Source: Mesorhizobium neociceri | Lineage (GTDB): Bacteria > Pseudomonadota > Alphaproteobacteria > Rhizobiales > Rhizobiaceae | DNA: 64,000 nucleotides | Assembly: GCF_013520985.1 (NCBI RefSeq) | Contig: NZ_JACDTY010000001.1 | Span: 372,001 to 436,000, forward strand | Direction: 5' to 3' | Shown: positions 52,051 to 61,743 of the stretch, one piece after another | Position numbering within the stretch: position 1 is the stretch's first letter | Layout of the letters: the number at the start of each line of letters is the position of its first letter | Made by a program: the position numbers and the translations under genes | Notes under the pieces: generated by a model | Databases searched by the model: none | Seen by the model: the letters and a program-made list of their open reading frames with translations, nothing else | What the model was told of the DNA's origin: nothing

Positions 52051-52716
52051 TCAGTTGGCGATCTTGACGATCGCCAGCCAGGCATAACCGCGATAAAGCG
52101 TGCGGAAACGGAAGGTTGCGCCGGTTCGCCGAGATTCCGATTCCAGGACTTCGCGCAGAGATTCACGCGGCGTGACATGGAATTTTTTGAGCCAGCCGCG
52201 CAACACGGCCCGAAACCAGCGCGGCAAACCTTCCTGCTGACCGAAATCGACGACATGCAGCGAGCCGCCGGGTGCGAGTGCCGCAAGCGCTGCTGAAACC
52301 GTCTTTTCCCAACCGGGGATCATCGACAGCGAGTAGGACACGAAGATGCGGTCGAAGTGCTCGACGCCGAAAAGCGTTTTGGCGTCGAAATCGGTGGCGT
52401 CGCCGCGCGCCAGCACGACGCGGCCGGACAGGCCTTCGCGGGCGATCGTCTTGCTGGCGGTCTCCAGCATCTCGGCCGAGATGTCGAGGCCGTAGAAACG
52501 GGCATTCGGGTAGCGGCGGGCCGCAAGCGCGATGTTGCGGCCGGTGCCGCAGCCGAGCTCGAGCGCTGTGCCGTTCGCCGGCACGTCCAGCCCCGCTATC
52601 ATCTGGTCGCGGCCGAGCAGGTAATATTTGCGGGTCAGGTCGTAGATGTGGCGCTGCCAGCGATAGACACCGTCCATCAGTTCGGCATGGTCGGCCGGCA
52701 GTTCGCTCGTGCTCAT
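52051..52716 (-). CDS. btaB: BtaB-type methyltransferase for betaine lipid synthesis
   Basis: A 221-residue SAM-dependent methyltransferase: RWQRHIYDLTRKYYLLGRDQMI near 18-39 and motif I ALELGCGTGRNIALAARRYP near 50-69 match BtaB, which adds three methyl groups to diacylglyceryl homoserine to make the betaine lipid DGTS. The N-terminal YDLTRKYYL stretch is shared with PmtA-like enzymes, an alternative reading. Overlap of ATGA with btaA and the operon order support btaB. Membrane-associated; expected under phosphate limitation. Confidence 0.88.
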   Translation of the reverse strand: MSTSELPADHAELMDGVYRWQRHIYDLTRKYYLLGRDQMIAGLDVPANGTALELGCGTGRNIALAARRYPNARFYGLDISAEMLETASKTIAREGLSGRVVLARGDATDFDAKTLFGVEHFDRIFVSYSLSMIPGWEKTVSAALAALAPGGSLHVVDFGQQEGLPRWFRAVLRGWLKKFHVTPRESLREVLESESRRTGATFRFRTLYRGYAWLAIVKIAN

Positions 52717-53960
52717 GCCGCGCGCTTCACATAGAGGTGGAAGCCGCCATAGATTGCCGAGCGGTCGCGGGCCGAGTAGTCTCGCGAAGCTTCGTCCTCG
52801 TAGGTCCACTGGTCGAGCAGCGACGTCGAGACACGGCCGGGCAGCAGGCTGGGTTCGGCGGCGGTGCGGAAGATGACGCGAGCGCCGACCGAAGCGGTGC
52901 GGGTGATCTCAGACCACAGCGCGTTGAGCTGGTCATCGGTCATCCAGTCCTGCGCGTCGAGCAGGATGAAGCGGTCGACGGTCCCGGCATCCTTGCCGGC
53001 CAGGAATTCGATCAGATTGGCGTGGTGGATGCCGACGCGCCCGACATTGTTGCGGATTGTCTTGTAATTGCGCTCTTCGAGATAGGCGGGCAGGGCGGCT
53101 TCGCCCGGATTGGGATAGCGGCGGGCAAAGGCCTGCCAGGCGAAGTAATTGTTCTTCAAGGGAAAATCGCAGGCGAGCTTTTCCAGCCGGGCCTTCAGCA
53201 CGCTGGCCATCGAGCCGTCGCCCGAGGTGATCAGCGAATCGTACTGCGCCGGCGGAATGCCGAGACCGAACAGCGAGGCCTTGCGCGACGTCGCCCAGCG
53301 CAAGAGCTTCTTGTCGAAAACCGGCGCCAGCTCTTCATTGAAGAAGCGGCGCTGGTCGGCGATGCTCTTCGAGGCCATGATGCCGGCGGGATCGACACCG
53401 AAGAATTTGGCGGTGCGATGGCCCATGGCGATGAACAGGCCGAGCAGGCCGGTTTGGTAGAAATTGCGGTCGAAGACGGTGATGCGCCGGCGGCCGCGCC
53501 AGTTGCGACGCTCCCAATAGTGGCGGCTCACCGGATCGAGATGCGGCGCGATGAAGCGGTCATAGGCTTCCGAATTGTGGCTGGTGTCGGCGGCGCCGAA
53601 GAAACGGAACAGGTCGCCCTGCGAAGGCAGGTGGCGCACCGCTTCCAGCTTCATCCGGTTCAAGGCGATGTGGGCGGCGTTGAGATCGACCGCATCGACA
53701 CGTTCAGGCGACCGGGTGAGGTAAGCGAGAATATTGCAGCCGCCGGAGGCGATGGTGACGACGCGGTGGCCCTGTCCAAGCTGCATGGCCTCCATGTCGA
53801 CTTCGGGGTCTTCCCAGATCTGCGGGTAGACGAGGCCGGAAAACAGAAGCGCAAACAGCCGTTCGGAAAGGCCGGCCTTCGACAGCGGACGGTTCTGGTA
53901 GACGGCTTTTCCAACTTCCTTGCCACGGCGAAAGACCAGATCTGCCGAAACGTCCGTCAT
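52713..53960 (-). CDS. btaA: BtaA, diacylglycerol 3-amino-3-carboxypropyltransferase
   Basis: A 415-residue DUF3419-family protein matching BtaA, which moves the aminocarboxypropyl group of SAM to diacylglycerol. Signatures are FALLFSGLVYPQIWEDPEVDMEAMQL near 36-61, VVTIASGGCNILAYLTRSPERVDAVDLN near 67-94 (SAM site) and NVGRVGIHHANLIEFLA near 304. First gene of btaAB; start at 53960. A Pho box lies about 50 bases upstream, matching induction of betaine lipids when phosphate is low. Confidence 0.92.
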   Translation of the reverse strand: MTDVSADLVFRRGKEVGKAVYQNRPLSKAGLSERLFALLFSGLVYPQIWEDPEVDMEAMQLGQGHRVVTIASGGCNILAYLTRSPERVDAVDLNAAHIALNRMKLEAVRHLPSQGDLFRFFGAADTSHNSEAYDRFIAPHLDPVSRHYWERRNWRGRRRITVFDRNFYQTGLLGLFIAMGHRTAKFFGVDPAGIMASKSIADQRRFFNEELAPVFDKKLLRWATSRKASLFGLGIPPAQYDSLITSGDGSMASVLKARLEKLACDFPLKNNYFAWQAFARRYPNPGEAALPAYLEERNYKTIRNNVGRVGIHHANLIEFLAGKDAGTVDRFILLDAQDWMTDDQLNALWSEITRTASVGARVIFRTAAEPSLLPGRVSTSLLDQWTYEDEASRDYSARDRSAIYGGFHLYVKRAA

Positions 53961-54008
53961 GGCTAATGATTCCCCGTTTGCTTTGGCGCAAGCGGGTAGC
54001 GCAGCGTC

Positions 54009-54026
54009 ATGACAGGCCAGTGACAG
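54009..54026 (-). promoter_or_regulatory. Pho box before btaAB
   Basis: On the minus strand CTGTCAC, four bases, CTGTCAT: two seven-base repeats at the 11-base period of the PhoB consensus, with one mismatch. It lies about 50 bases upstream of btaA. Confidence 0.8.
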
Positions 54027-54055
54027 GCTGTTGACGCTTCAGCTTGTTGTTTTGA

Positions 54056-54105
54056 TGCAAGTGGTTTTCCCAAAACGGATGAACAATTTTTGGGCGATGT
54101 GCATT
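54056..54105. repeat. Dispersed TGCATGTCG-type palindrome, degenerate copy 3
   Basis: Keeps TTCCCAAAACG and TTTTTGGGCGATGTGCA but has drifted at the outer end. It touches the stop codon of the 5-oxoprolinase-type gene. Confidence 0.55.
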
Positions 54106-57100
54106 AATCTTGGCCAAACCCTCCCGGCGTCGGCGTCGTCAGGATGACGGCGTCACCGGCGTCGAGCACGGTCTGGTCGCAAGCCTTCAGCACATCGATT
54201 GTGCCGTCGTTGCGGCGGACTTTGGTTGAGCCCACTTCGCCATCGCCGCCGCCGTCCAGGCCTTGCGGCGGCCGGTTGCGATGTGAGGACAGGATGGCGC
54301 ATTCCATCTTTTCGAGGAAGCGGATCGTCCGCTTGGTGCCGTCGCCGGCGCTCCATTTGCCTTTGCCGCCGGAGCCTTCACGGATGTTGAAATCCTCGAG
54401 CAGCACGGGAAAGCGCAGTTCCAGCACTTCCGGATCAGTGAGGCGCGAATTGGTCATGTGGGTGTGGACGCCGGAGGTGCCGGCAAAGCCGCGACCGGAG
54501 TTCATCTGCCCGGCCGGCGAGCCGGAGCAGATTGTCTCGTAATACTGGTACTGCTTGTTGCCGAAGGTCAGGTTGTTCATCGTGCCTTGCGCATTGGCCA
54601 TCGCGCCCATGGCGCCGAACAGCGCGTTGGTGACATGCTGCGAGGTTTCGACATTGCCGGCGACGACGGCGGCGGGGTAGGCGGGCTTCAGCATCGAGCC
54701 GTCGGGGATGATGATGTTGATTGGCCGCAGACAGCCGGCATTCATCGGGATCATGTCCTCGACCATGACACGGAAGGCATAGAGCACGGCGGCGCGGGCG
54801 ACGGGCTCTGGCGCGTTGAAGTTGTTCTTCATCGCGGGCGACGTGCCAGTGAAGTCGACTGTCGCCTCGCGCTTTTGCCGGTCGACGGTGATCTTCACCT
54901 TGATGACCTGGCCAGTGTCGGTCGGGTATTCATACTCAGAACTGTCGGGCAGCCGCTGCAGCACGCGGCGCACGCTTTCGGCGGCATTGTCCTGGACATG
55001 GCCCATATAGGCTTCGACGACATCGAGGCCGAAATGGGCGACCATCTTGCGCAGTTCCGCCACGCCCTTTTCATTGGCGGCGATCTGCGCCTTGAGGTCG
55101 GCTACGTTCTGGTGTGGGTTGCGGGCGGGGTAGGGATGGTTGGTGAGCAGCGTCTGCAGTTCCGCCTCGCGGAATTTTCCACGATCGACGACGCGGAAAT
55201 TGTCGAACAGCACGCCTTCCTCGTCGACCGTGGTGGCGAGCGGCGTCATAGAGCCAGGGGCAGTGCCGCCGATATCGGCATGGTGGCCGCGCGAGGCGGC
55301 CCAGAACAGGATTTCCTTCTTGGCGTCATCGAACACCGGCGTCACCACGGTGATGTCAGGCAGGTGTGTGCCGCCATTGTAGGGTGCGTTCAGCGCAAAG
55401 ACGTCGCCGGGGTGGATGTCACCGGAGTTCAACCGGATGATGGTTTCGACCGAGCGGTCCATGGAGCCGAGATGCACCGGCATATGCGGTGCGTTGGCGA
55501 CCAGCGCGCCGTGGCGGTCGAAAACGGCGCAGGAAAAATCCAGCCTTTCCTTGATGTTGACGGAATAGGCGGTGTTCTGCAGCGTGACGCCCATCTGTTC
55601 GGCGATCGACATGAAGAGGTTGTTGAAGACCTCCAGCATCACCGGATCTGCTTCAGTGCCGAGGGCAGCCGTGCGCACTTTCCGTTCCGTGCGGCGGATG
55701 ACGACGTGGTTGAGATTGGTAATTTCGGCCTGCCAGCCCGGCTCGACGACGATGGTCTGGTTCGGCTCGATGATCAAAGCGGGGCCTGGGACCAGGTTGG
55801 AGGGGCGCAGGTTTTCGCGACGATGGATGCCGGCTTCATGCCAGCGGCCCTCGGTGTAGATGCGCCGCGTGCCCGAAGCGCCGGCTTCAACCCTTGCCGG
55901 TCCGGCCGGAGCAACGGCCTCGGCCCTGGTCTCGGTGACTTCGCTGCCTTCGACGCCAACGGTCTCGACGATCATCGGCTTGTCTTCATAAACGAAACCG
56001 AACTGCGCCTTGTGGGCGATTTCGAAATCGCGCCTGGCCTGGAAGATCGAGTCACCGTCGAAATTCACCGGCAGCGTGGTGTCGGTGCCGTCATAGCGGA
56101 TGTGCAGCACCGGCTTTGCGGCAACCTTGTCCTCGCCGATGCCTTGCGCCGCGAGTTCGGCGATGACGGCCCTTTTCAACGAGGCAATGAGGCTGCCGAT
56201 CTCGGTCCTGGACTCTTCGGCAAGCGGCTTGAGCAGCGCCTGCTGGCGCGACGCGAAAACGGACGACAGGCCGATGCCATAGGCCGACAGCAGGCCGGAG
56301 AAGGGGTGGATCAGCACCGCCTCCATGCCAAGCGCATCGGCAACCAGGCAGGCATGCTGGCCACCGGCGCCGCCAAAACAGTTCAGAAGATATTCGGTGA
56401 CGTCATAGCCGCGCTGGACGGAGATCTTCTTGATGGCGTTGGCCATGTTCTCGACGGCGATGGTGACAAAGCCTTCGGCGACGGCTTCGGGCGTGCGGCC
56501 ATCGCCGATTTCGGCGGCAAGCGTGGTGAATTTCTTGCGCACCGCTGTCACATCCAGCGGCTGGTCCTGGCCGAGGCCGAAAATCGCTGGGAAGAAATCG
56601 GGCTGCAATTTGCCCAGCATCACATTGGCGTCGGTGACGGCGAGCGGGCCACCGCGTCTATAGGCGGCAGGTCCGGGATTGGCGCCGGCGGAATCCGGCC
56701 CGGCGCGGAAGCGGCCGGCTTCGTAATGCAGGATCGAGCCGCCGCCGGCGGCGACGGTATGGATGCGCATCATCGGAGCGCGGATGCGCACGCCGGCAAC
56801 CTCGGTATCGAAGGCGCGTTCATAGTCGCCGTCATAGTGGGCGACATCGGTCGAGGTGCCGCCCATGTCGAAGCCGATGACTTTCTCGAAGCCGGCAAGC
56901 TTCGCCGTCTCGACCATGCCGACGACGCCGCCGGCCGGACCGGACAACAGCGCATCCTTACCCTGGAACATGTCGGCAGCGGTGAGCCCGCCCGACGACA
57001 TCATGAACATCAGCCGAGGGGATTGGCCAATCTCCCCCCTCGTGGGGGAGATGCCCGGCAGGGCAGAGGGGAGCGTGACAGAGTGAGGCGCTGGTGGGGC

Positions 57101-57811
57101 GGTGCCTAGTTCTCCCGCCACGCTTTGCACATAGCGCGACAGGATCGGCGAGAGATAGGCATCGACCACGGTGGTGTCGCCGCGGCCGACCAGTTTGATC
57201 AGCGGCGAGACTTCGTGGCTGACCGAAATCTGCGAAAAGCCGATCTTGCGGCAGACTTTCGCCACAGCCTTTTCGTGGTCGGGGTATTTCCAGGCATGCA
57301 TGAAGACGATCGCCACCGCATCGATGCCGTCGGCGCGGGCCTGTTCGATGGCGGGACGGCAGGCGGCTATGTCGAGCAAGCGCTCGACATCACCATTGGC
57401 GCGCACGCGCTCGTTGATCTCGATGACCCGCTCATAGAGCTGCTCGGGAAGGATGATCTCCTTGGCGAAGATATCCGGCCGCGCCTGGTAGGCGATCTTC
57501 AGTGCATCGCGAAAGCCTTTGGTGACGAGCAAAAGCACACGGTCGCCCTTGCGCTCCAAAAGCGCGTTGGTGGCGACGGTGGTGCCCATTTTGATGTCGC
57601 CTATCAGGCCAGACGGAATGGCGGCGCCGGATTTCAGGCCGAGCAACTCGCGGATTCCGGCTATGGCCGCGTCGGGGTAGGCCTCGGGGTTTTCCGACAG
57701 GAGTTTCCTGGGATGCAACCCGCCTTGCGGGTCGCGCCCGATCACGTCGGTAAAAGTGCCGCCGCGATCGATCCAGAAGTCCCATTTCTTGTCCACGCAG
57801 AGCTCCGGCAT
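54104..57811 (-). CDS. Hydantoinase A/B fusion, 5-oxoprolinase family
   Basis: A 1235-residue fused HyuA-HyuB protein, as in 5-oxoprolinases that open 5-oxoproline to glutamate using ATP. The HyuA half (about 1-690) starts [19 protein letters not shown] and contains [18 protein letters not shown] and [16 protein letters not shown]. The HyuB half (about 710-1230) has [30 protein letters not shown]. Residues about 237-265 ([22 protein letters not shown]) are translated from a palindromic repeat arm. The ATG at 57811 gives the family start. Substrate could also be another cyclic amide. Confidence 0.85.
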   Translation of the reverse strand: MPELCVDKKWDFWIDRGGTFTDVIGRDPQGGLHPRKLLSENPEAYPDAAIAGIRELLGLKSGAAIPSGLIGDIKMGTTVATNALLERKGDRVLLLVTKGFRDALKIAYQARPDIFAKEIILPEQLYERVIEINERVRANGDVERLLDIAACRPAIEQARADGIDAVAIVFMHAWKYPDHEKAVAKVCRKIGFSQISVSHEVSPLIKLVGRGDTTVVDAYLSPILSRYVQSVAGELGTAPPAPHSVTLPSALPGISPTRGEIGQSPRLMFMMSSGGLTAADMFQGKDALLSGPAGGVVGMVETAKLAGFEKVIGFDMGGTSTDVAHYDGDYERAFDTEVAGVRIRAPMMRIHTVAAGGGSILHYEAGRFRAGPDSAGANPGPAAYRRGGPLAVTDANVMLGKLQPDFFPAIFGLGQDQPLDVTAVRKKFTTLAAEIGDGRTPEAVAEGFVTIAVENMANAIKKISVQRGYDVTEYLLNCFGGAGGQHACLVADALGMEAVLIHPFSGLLSAYGIGLSSVFASRQQALLKPLAEESRTEIGSLIASLKRAVIAELAAQGIGEDKVAAKPVLHIRYDGTDTTLPVNFDGDSIFQARRDFEIAHKAQFGFVYEDKPMIVETVGVEGSEVTETRAEAVAPAGPARVEAGASGTRRIYTEGRWHEAGIHRRENLRPSNLVPGPALIIEPNQTIVVEPGWQAEITNLNHVVIRRTERKVRTAALGTEADPVMLEVFNNLFMSIAEQMGVTLQNTAYSVNIKERLDFSCAVFDRHGALVANAPHMPVHLGSMDRSVETIIRLNSGDIHPGDVFALNAPYNGGTHLPDITVVTPVFDDAKKEILFWAASRGHHADIGGTAPGSMTPLATTVDEEGVLFDNFRVVDRGKFREAELQTLLTNHPYPARNPHQNVADLKAQIAANEKGVAELRKMVAHFGLDVVEAYMGHVQDNAAESVRRVLQRLPDSSEYEYPTDTGQVIKVKITVDRQKREATVDFTGTSPAMKNNFNAPEPVARAAVLYAFRVMVEDMIPMNAGCLRPINIIIPDGSMLKPAYPAAVVAGNVETSQHVTNALFGAMGAMANAQGTMNNLTFGNKQYQYYETICSGSPAGQMNSGRGFAGTSGVHTHMTNSRLTDPEVLELRFPVLLEDFNIREGSGGKGKWSAGDGTKRTIRFLEKMECAILSSHRNRPPQGLDGGGDGEVGSTKVRRNDGTIDVLKACDQTVLDAGDAVILTTPTPGGFGQD
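57022..57087 (-). repeat. RIME-like arm inside the 5-oxoprolinase-type gene
   Basis: Contains an ATCTCCCCC/GGGGGAGAT hairpin and a CCCGGCAGGGCAGAGGGG tail, like the right arm of the element at 23684-23844. It stays in frame within the coding sequence. Confidence 0.8.
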
Positions 57812-57971
57812 TGCATTTGGTTTCAGACTGTTAGTGTGCCATCGCTTTGCCTGCAATCACCGCTCTGGATGTTACATCAGGAAACGCAACGTTACGAAAC
57901 TCATGGCCGTCTGATGCATTTCCTCTTCGACCGTTCACCGCAATGTGAGCGTGTGTTGAAGGAGAGATGTC

Positions 57972-58175
57972 ATGAAAAAGCTCATTCTTGCTTCCGTTTC
58001 CGCCTTGGCCCTGCTCGGCGTTGCCGCCTGCAGCGACAGCGGCACGGATAACACCACCACCCAGAGCACCAATCCGCCGGCCGCCGAACAGCCGATGCAA
58101 CCGGCAAATCCCGATACTCCGAAGCCTGCTGAACCGGCTCCGGCAACACCTGCTCCTGCCGCCCCCGCGCAGTAG
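57972..58175 (+). CDS. Small Pro/Ala-rich lipoprotein
   Basis: A 67-residue exported peptide with signal sequence and lipobox LGVAAC at about 15-20, then a Ser/Thr/Asn-rich segment and a tail rich in Pro and Ala (TPKPAEPAPATPAPAAPAQ at 49-67). GGAGAG precedes the ATG. The tail resembles a flexible cell-wall spacer. No family recognised; outer-membrane or periplasmic lipoprotein inferred. Confidence 0.65.
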   Translation: MKKLILASVSALALLGVAACSDSGTDNTTTQSTNPPAAEQPMQPANPDTPKPAEPAPATPAPAAPAQ

Positions 58176-58210
58176 CAGCAGTCTCGGTCACTTTGATGTG
58201 ACGGGAGAGG

Positions 58211-58232
58211 AGGCCGGCTTCGCGCCGGCCTT
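58211..58232 (+). terminator. Hairpin after the small lipoprotein gene
   Basis: GGCCGGC and GCCGGCC arms with a five-base loop (TTCGC), followed by TTCC. Weak T run; moderate support. Confidence 0.5.
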
Positions 58233-58385
58233 CCGGCGTTTAGGGCCAGCCGGGCGGTTTCGTGGGCTATAATCGGCTAATTCCTGTGATTTGCGATATG
58301 GCACGTCGGTTGTTTGCGTAAATCGATCCACCCTGCGGCACTGTCTCGGCTTGATAGCGGTGGCCGGCCGCCCTAATAAGCGCTG

Positions 58386-59105
58386 ATGTCGATTTGGGAT
58401 CGCCTCGGCGAGTTCATCACCCGCGTTTCTTCTTCAGCCACTTCCGGCGTTGCCGAAGTGGTCGAAGCCGTGCGCACGGTTTTCTCCGGCGACCCGGATC
58501 TACGCCGGCGCGTTGCCTTCTCGGTGGCGATGATTGCGCTGTCGGCCAAGATGGCCAAGGCCGATGGTATCGTCACCCAGGACGAGGTGCGCGCCTTCCA
58601 GGAAATATTCGAGGTGCCGAGAGAGCAGACCCGCAACGTGGCGCGGCTCTACGATCTGGCCAAGCGCGACGTGGCCGGGTTCGAGACCTATGCCGAGCAG
58701 ATGGCGCGGATGTGCGGTTCTGGCCATTCGAACTGCGTCATGCTGGAAGACATACTCGACGGGCTGTTCCACATCGCCAAGGCCGATGGGCTGGTGCATG
58801 AACGCGAAGGCATCTTCCTGCACCGTATTGCCGAGATTTTCCGCATCGACGAGGCGCATTACGAATCGATCATGGCCAGGCACGTCAATCTCGGCGCCGG
58901 CGATCCCTATGTCGTGCTCGGCATCGAGCGCGGCAAGCCGTTCGACGAGGTCAAGAAGCGATATCGCAAGCTGGTCTCCGACAATCATCCCGACCGGCTG
59001 ATCGCGCGTGGCCTGCCGCAGGAGTTCATCAAGATCGCGACGACCAGGGTCGCGGCGATCAACGCGGCCTACGAGATGATCGAGCGGGGCCTCAGGCACG
59101 CATGA
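58386..59105 (+). CDS. TerB-DnaJ domain protein, DjlA-like
   Basis: A 239-residue protein. A TerB-like helical domain (about 45-165: MIALSAKMAKADGIVTQDEVRAFQEIFEV and LFHIAKADGLVHEREGIFLHRIAEIF) is followed by a C-terminal J domain (about 172-236) with VLGIERGKPFDEVKKRYRKLVSDNHPDRLIARG carrying HPD. It should stimulate DnaK ATPase. E. coli DjlA has a membrane anchor; none is clear here. It overlaps the amidase gene by ATGA, linking it to cell-wall work. Confidence 0.87.
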   Translation: MSIWDRLGEFITRVSSSATSGVAEVVEAVRTVFSGDPDLRRRVAFSVAMIALSAKMAKADGIVTQDEVRAFQEIFEVPREQTRNVARLYDLAKRDVAGFETYAEQMARMCGSGHSNCVMLEDILDGLFHIAKADGLVHEREGIFLHRIAEIFRIDEAHYESIMARHVNLGAGDPYVVLGIERGKPFDEVKKRYRKLVSDNHPDRLIARGLPQEFIKIATTRVAAINAAYEMIERGLRHA

Positions 59106-59869
59106 GCGGTTTCCTGCCCGACGAGCCAGGCGCCGAGGTCAGGGTATCGCCGAATTTCGGCCAGCGGCGCGTGACGCTCAGGCCTGACATGATCGTGCTG
59201 CACTATACCGGAATGGCGACGGGTGCTGCCGCCGAAGCCTGGCTGTGCGACTCCGCCAGCGAAGTCTCGTCGCACTACCTCGTCCACGAAGATGGCCGCA
59301 TCATCCAGATGGTACGCGAGAGCGACCGCGCCTGGCATGCCGGCGCAAGCTCCTGGTTCGGGCGCACCGACATCAACTCCTGCTCGGTCGGCATCGAAAT
59401 CGTCAATCCCGGCCATTCGCTTGGTTATTCGGCTTTTCCCAAGCGGCAGATCGAGGCGGTGATCGGGCTCTGCAAGGGGATCATCGGGCGGCATTCCGTC
59501 GCGGCACAAAGGGTGCTCGCCCATTCCGACATCGCGCCGGGGCGCAAGATCGATCCGGGCGAGAAATTCCCCTGGAGGGCACTGTTTGCGGCCGGGGTCG
59601 GCCATCTCGTGCCTGCGTCGCCGATCCGGCGCGGCCCGGTGCTGAAAGCCGGCGATACCGGCGCCGAGGTCGAGGCGTTGCAGTCGATGCTGGCGCTCTA
59701 TGGCTATGGCGTCGAGATATCCGGCGCCTTCGACCGCCAGACCGAAATCGTCGTCGAAGCGTTTCAGCGGCATTTCCGGCCGCGGCTGGTCAATGGCATC
59801 GCCGACGGCTCGACGATCCGCACGCTGCAAAGCCTGCTGACTTCCCTTAGGTCAGCTGCGTCTAAATAA
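59102..59869 (+). CDS. N-acetylmuramoyl-L-alanine amidase with peptidoglycan-binding domain
   Basis: A 255-residue amidase_2 (AmpD/AmiD-type) protein. Zn ligands are in MIVLHYTGMAT near 28-38 (His) and VLAHSDIAPGRKIDPGEKFPW near 138-158 (His and Asp region), with WHAGASSWFG near 77-86. A C-terminal peptidoglycan-binding repeat (about 180-250) includes VEALQSMLALYGYGVEISGAFDRQTEIVVEAFQ. It removes peptide stems from murein. No signal peptide is seen, so it may act in the cytosol on recycled muropeptides. Coupled to the DjlA-like gene. Confidence 0.88.
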   Translation: MSGFLPDEPGAEVRVSPNFGQRRVTLRPDMIVLHYTGMATGAAAEAWLCDSASEVSSHYLVHEDGRIIQMVRESDRAWHAGASSWFGRTDINSCSVGIEIVNPGHSLGYSAFPKRQIEAVIGLCKGIIGRHSVAAQRVLAHSDIAPGRKIDPGEKFPWRALFAAGVGHLVPASPIRRGPVLKAGDTGAEVEALQSMLALYGYGVEISGAFDRQTEIVVEAFQRHFRPRLVNGIADGSTIRTLQSLLTSLRSAASK

Positions 59870-60055
59870 TCTTTTCCTGATATTCAAGTTACCAGCCTGT
59901 CACTGAAAGTGAATTGCCTCGCCTTGTTCGACACCAATTCGGCCCTCAAAGGCAGTTCGTGCAAGTTATCAGGCCTTCATCCCCCCGGAAGTCCCGATAT
60001 TGATTAGGCGTTGCTGCGTGAAGATCTTCGCGCGGCCCAGACAGAACAGGACCAC

Positions 60056-60775
60056 ATGCAGAAATTGACCGTTGTAACGGCAGCTATTGCTGCCGGCGTG
60101 ATGACTTTTGCCTTCAGCGCGGCCGATGCCGCACCACTAAGCCAGAGGGCAGACCAGGGCTTCTTCACCGCACCCGCCAAAACCGCCCCCGCCAAAACCG
60201 CCATGACGAAAGCGAACCCAACAGCAAAAAGGGCAACCACCGCAAAAGTGCAGAAAGCAGCGGTGGTGAAGGCCAGAAAAGCGACGGCCAAAAGGCATCT
60301 GAAGCGCGGCAGGAAAAGCGTCGACCGGACGACGACCGCGTCGATCGGTCCAAGCACCGCGGCGGAATCGACGGCGGCGGCCGCCCTTGGCGGCCAATAT
60401 TCGGCGATCATTGCCCGCTATGCGGCGGCCGAAGGCGTGCCGGTGTCGCTGGCCAAGGCAGTCATCAAGATCGAGAGCAACTACCGGCCGAATATCGTCG
60501 GCAGCGCGGGCGAAATCGGCCTGATGCAGATCAAGCCGGCCACGGCGCGGATGATGGGCTATAGCGGCTCGACCAAGGGTCTGTTCAATCCCGACACCAA
60601 CATCAAATACGGCATGAAGTATCTCGCCATGGCGCGCAACCTCGGCGGCGGCACGACCTGCGGCACGATCCTGAAATACAATGCCGGCCATGCCGCGACG
60701 CGGATGAACCCGGTGTCGGCCGCCTATTGCGGCAAGGTCAAGGTGCAGATGGCAGCCCTTGGATCTCCCGCATAA
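60056..60775 (+). CDS. Exported soluble lytic transglycosylase
   Basis: A 239-residue exported protein: signal peptide ending SAADA near 25, a Lys/Ala/Thr-rich basic linker (about 38-90), then an SLT domain with AVIKIESNYRPNIVGSAGEIGLMQIKPATARMMGY near 135-170, whose ES carries the catalytic Glu, and ILKYNAGH near 216. It cuts murein strands. The basic linker is unusual and may bind DNA-free cell wall or membrane. The ATG at 60056 follows AGGA. It lies just before rnpB. Confidence 0.87.
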   Translation: MQKLTVVTAAIAAGVMTFAFSAADAAPLSQRADQGFFTAPAKTAPAKTAMTKANPTAKRATTAKVQKAAVVKARKATAKRHLKRGRKSVDRTTTASIGPSTAAESTAAAALGGQYSAIIARYAAAEGVPVSLAKAVIKIESNYRPNIVGSAGEIGLMQIKPATARMMGYSGSTKGLFNPDTNIKYGMKYLAMARNLGGGTTCGTILKYNAGHAATRMNPVSAAYCGKVKVQMAALGSPA

Positions 60776-60789
60776 GTCTGCTTTTTCAT

Positions 60790-60819
60790 TTGCGTTTTGG
60801 AACGTGAACCCCTTTATAC
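60790..60819 (+). promoter_or_regulatory. Candidate rnpB promoter
   Basis: TTGCGT (60790-60795) and TTATAC (60814-60819) with an 18-base spacer, ending five bases before the predicted RNA 5' end. Confidence 0.45.
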
Positions 60820-60824
60820 GCTCT

Positions 60825-61221
60825 GCCAGCTGGCCGGGCGGCCGCACCCGCAAAGCCGAAAGGCTGCGGGTGAGGAAAGTCCGGGCTCCATGGGAACACG
60901 GTGCCGGTTAATGGCCGGCGGGGGCGACCCCAGGGAAAGTGCCACAGAAAGCAAACCGCCACGATTTATCGGGGTAAGGGTGAAAGGGTGGGGTAAGAGC
61001 CCACCGCGCGACTGGCAACAGGAGCGGCACGGTAAACCCCACCGGGAGCAAGACCGAATAGGGACGGTGCGAGGGGAAACCTTCGAGGGCTGTTTCCGGC
61101 CCACCGTCCGGGTAGGTTGCGTGAGGCGCATGGCAACATGCGCCCAAGATGAATGGCCGCCACGTTCTCGCTCCGCAAGGGGCGAGGGCCATACAAAACC
61201 CGGCTTACAGGCCAGCTGGCA
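60825..61221 (+). ncRNA. rnpB: RNase P RNA (bacterial type A)
   Basis: About 397 bases. The 5' GCCAGCTGGCC pairs with the 3' GGCCAGCTGGC to form P1. Conserved core pieces follow in order: GAGGAAAGTCCGGGCTCC (about 60871), ACAGAAA, GGTAAGAGCCCACCGCGC, GGCAACAGGAGCGGCACGG, and near the 3' end AGATGAATGGCCGCC. It is the catalytic RNA that matures tRNA 5' ends. End points are set by the P1 helix and may be off by a few bases. Protein-like frames across it are spurious. Confidence 0.93.
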
Positions 61222-61261
61222 ATTCTGCACAATATCGCGATTAATCCTTTGAGATCAGCAG

Positions 61262-61281
61262 GCTGCGCCTTTGGGCGCAGC
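61262..61281 (+). terminator. Possible rnpB terminator hairpin
   Basis: GCTGCGCC and GGCGCAGC arms around a four-base loop, about 40 bases after rnpB. No T run, so weak support. Confidence 0.3.
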
Positions 61282-61352
61282 TGTCGATTCATGTGCTTCA
61301 GCAATTGAACCAACCGCGCGGGTGGGCTGAGAGCCATGGCGTTCTTGAAGCT

Positions 61353-61371
61353 GGTGCGATTAAATCGTACC
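61353..61371. promoter_or_regulatory. Near-palindrome before the ParD-type gene
   Basis: GGTGCGATTAAATCGTACC is nearly symmetric and lies 35 bases before the start at 61406. Candidate autoregulatory operator. Confidence 0.35.
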
Positions 61372-61405
61372 ATGACCATCGTGGTGGATGGATCAGGAGC
61401 ACGTC

Positions 61406-61717
61406 ATGGGTCATGTCGACAAACGCAGTATCACGCTTTCGCCGGAACTGGCGGCGGCCGTCGACGATGTCGTGGCCGCCGGCGAATATGCCTCGGCCAG
61501 TGAAGTGATTCGTGACGCGCTCCGGCAATGGAAAGACCGCCGCGACCTGCTCGGCTATACGGTCGAGGAACTGCGCAAGCTGGTTCAGGAGGGGATCGAC
61601 AGCGGGCCTGGACGGTTTGCCTCGATGGATGAGATCAAGGCGGAAGGGCATCTGTTCATGGAGCGCTTGCGGGCCAAATATGCTGCGATGACTGCGGTAG
61701 GCGACTCTCAGAAGTGA
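61406..61717 (+). CDS. ParD-type antitoxin without adjacent toxin
   Basis: A 103-residue protein of the ParD/CC2985 family: RSITLSPELAAAVDDVVAAGEYASASEVIRDALRQWKDR (about 7-45) is a ribbon-helix-helix domain, followed by a toxin-wrapping tail with LRKLVQEGIDSGPGRFASMDEIKAEG. The ATG at 61406 follows AGGAG. No ParE/RelE gene lies downstream; after 31 bases a palindromic repeat element begins instead. It may be an orphan whose toxin was lost, or one acting on a toxin elsewhere. Confidence 0.8.
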   Translation: MGHVDKRSITLSPELAAAVDDVVAAGEYASASEVIRDALRQWKDRRDLLGYTVEELRKLVQEGIDSGPGRFASMDEIKAEGHLFMERLRAKYAAMTAVGDSQK

Positions 61718-61743
61718 GACACTAGCTATCGCTTCAGAGGTTG

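Noticed and set aside
60797..61379. Several overlapping protein-like frames over the RNase P region
   Set aside because: They cross the conserved rnpB core and P1 helix and have no family resemblance.
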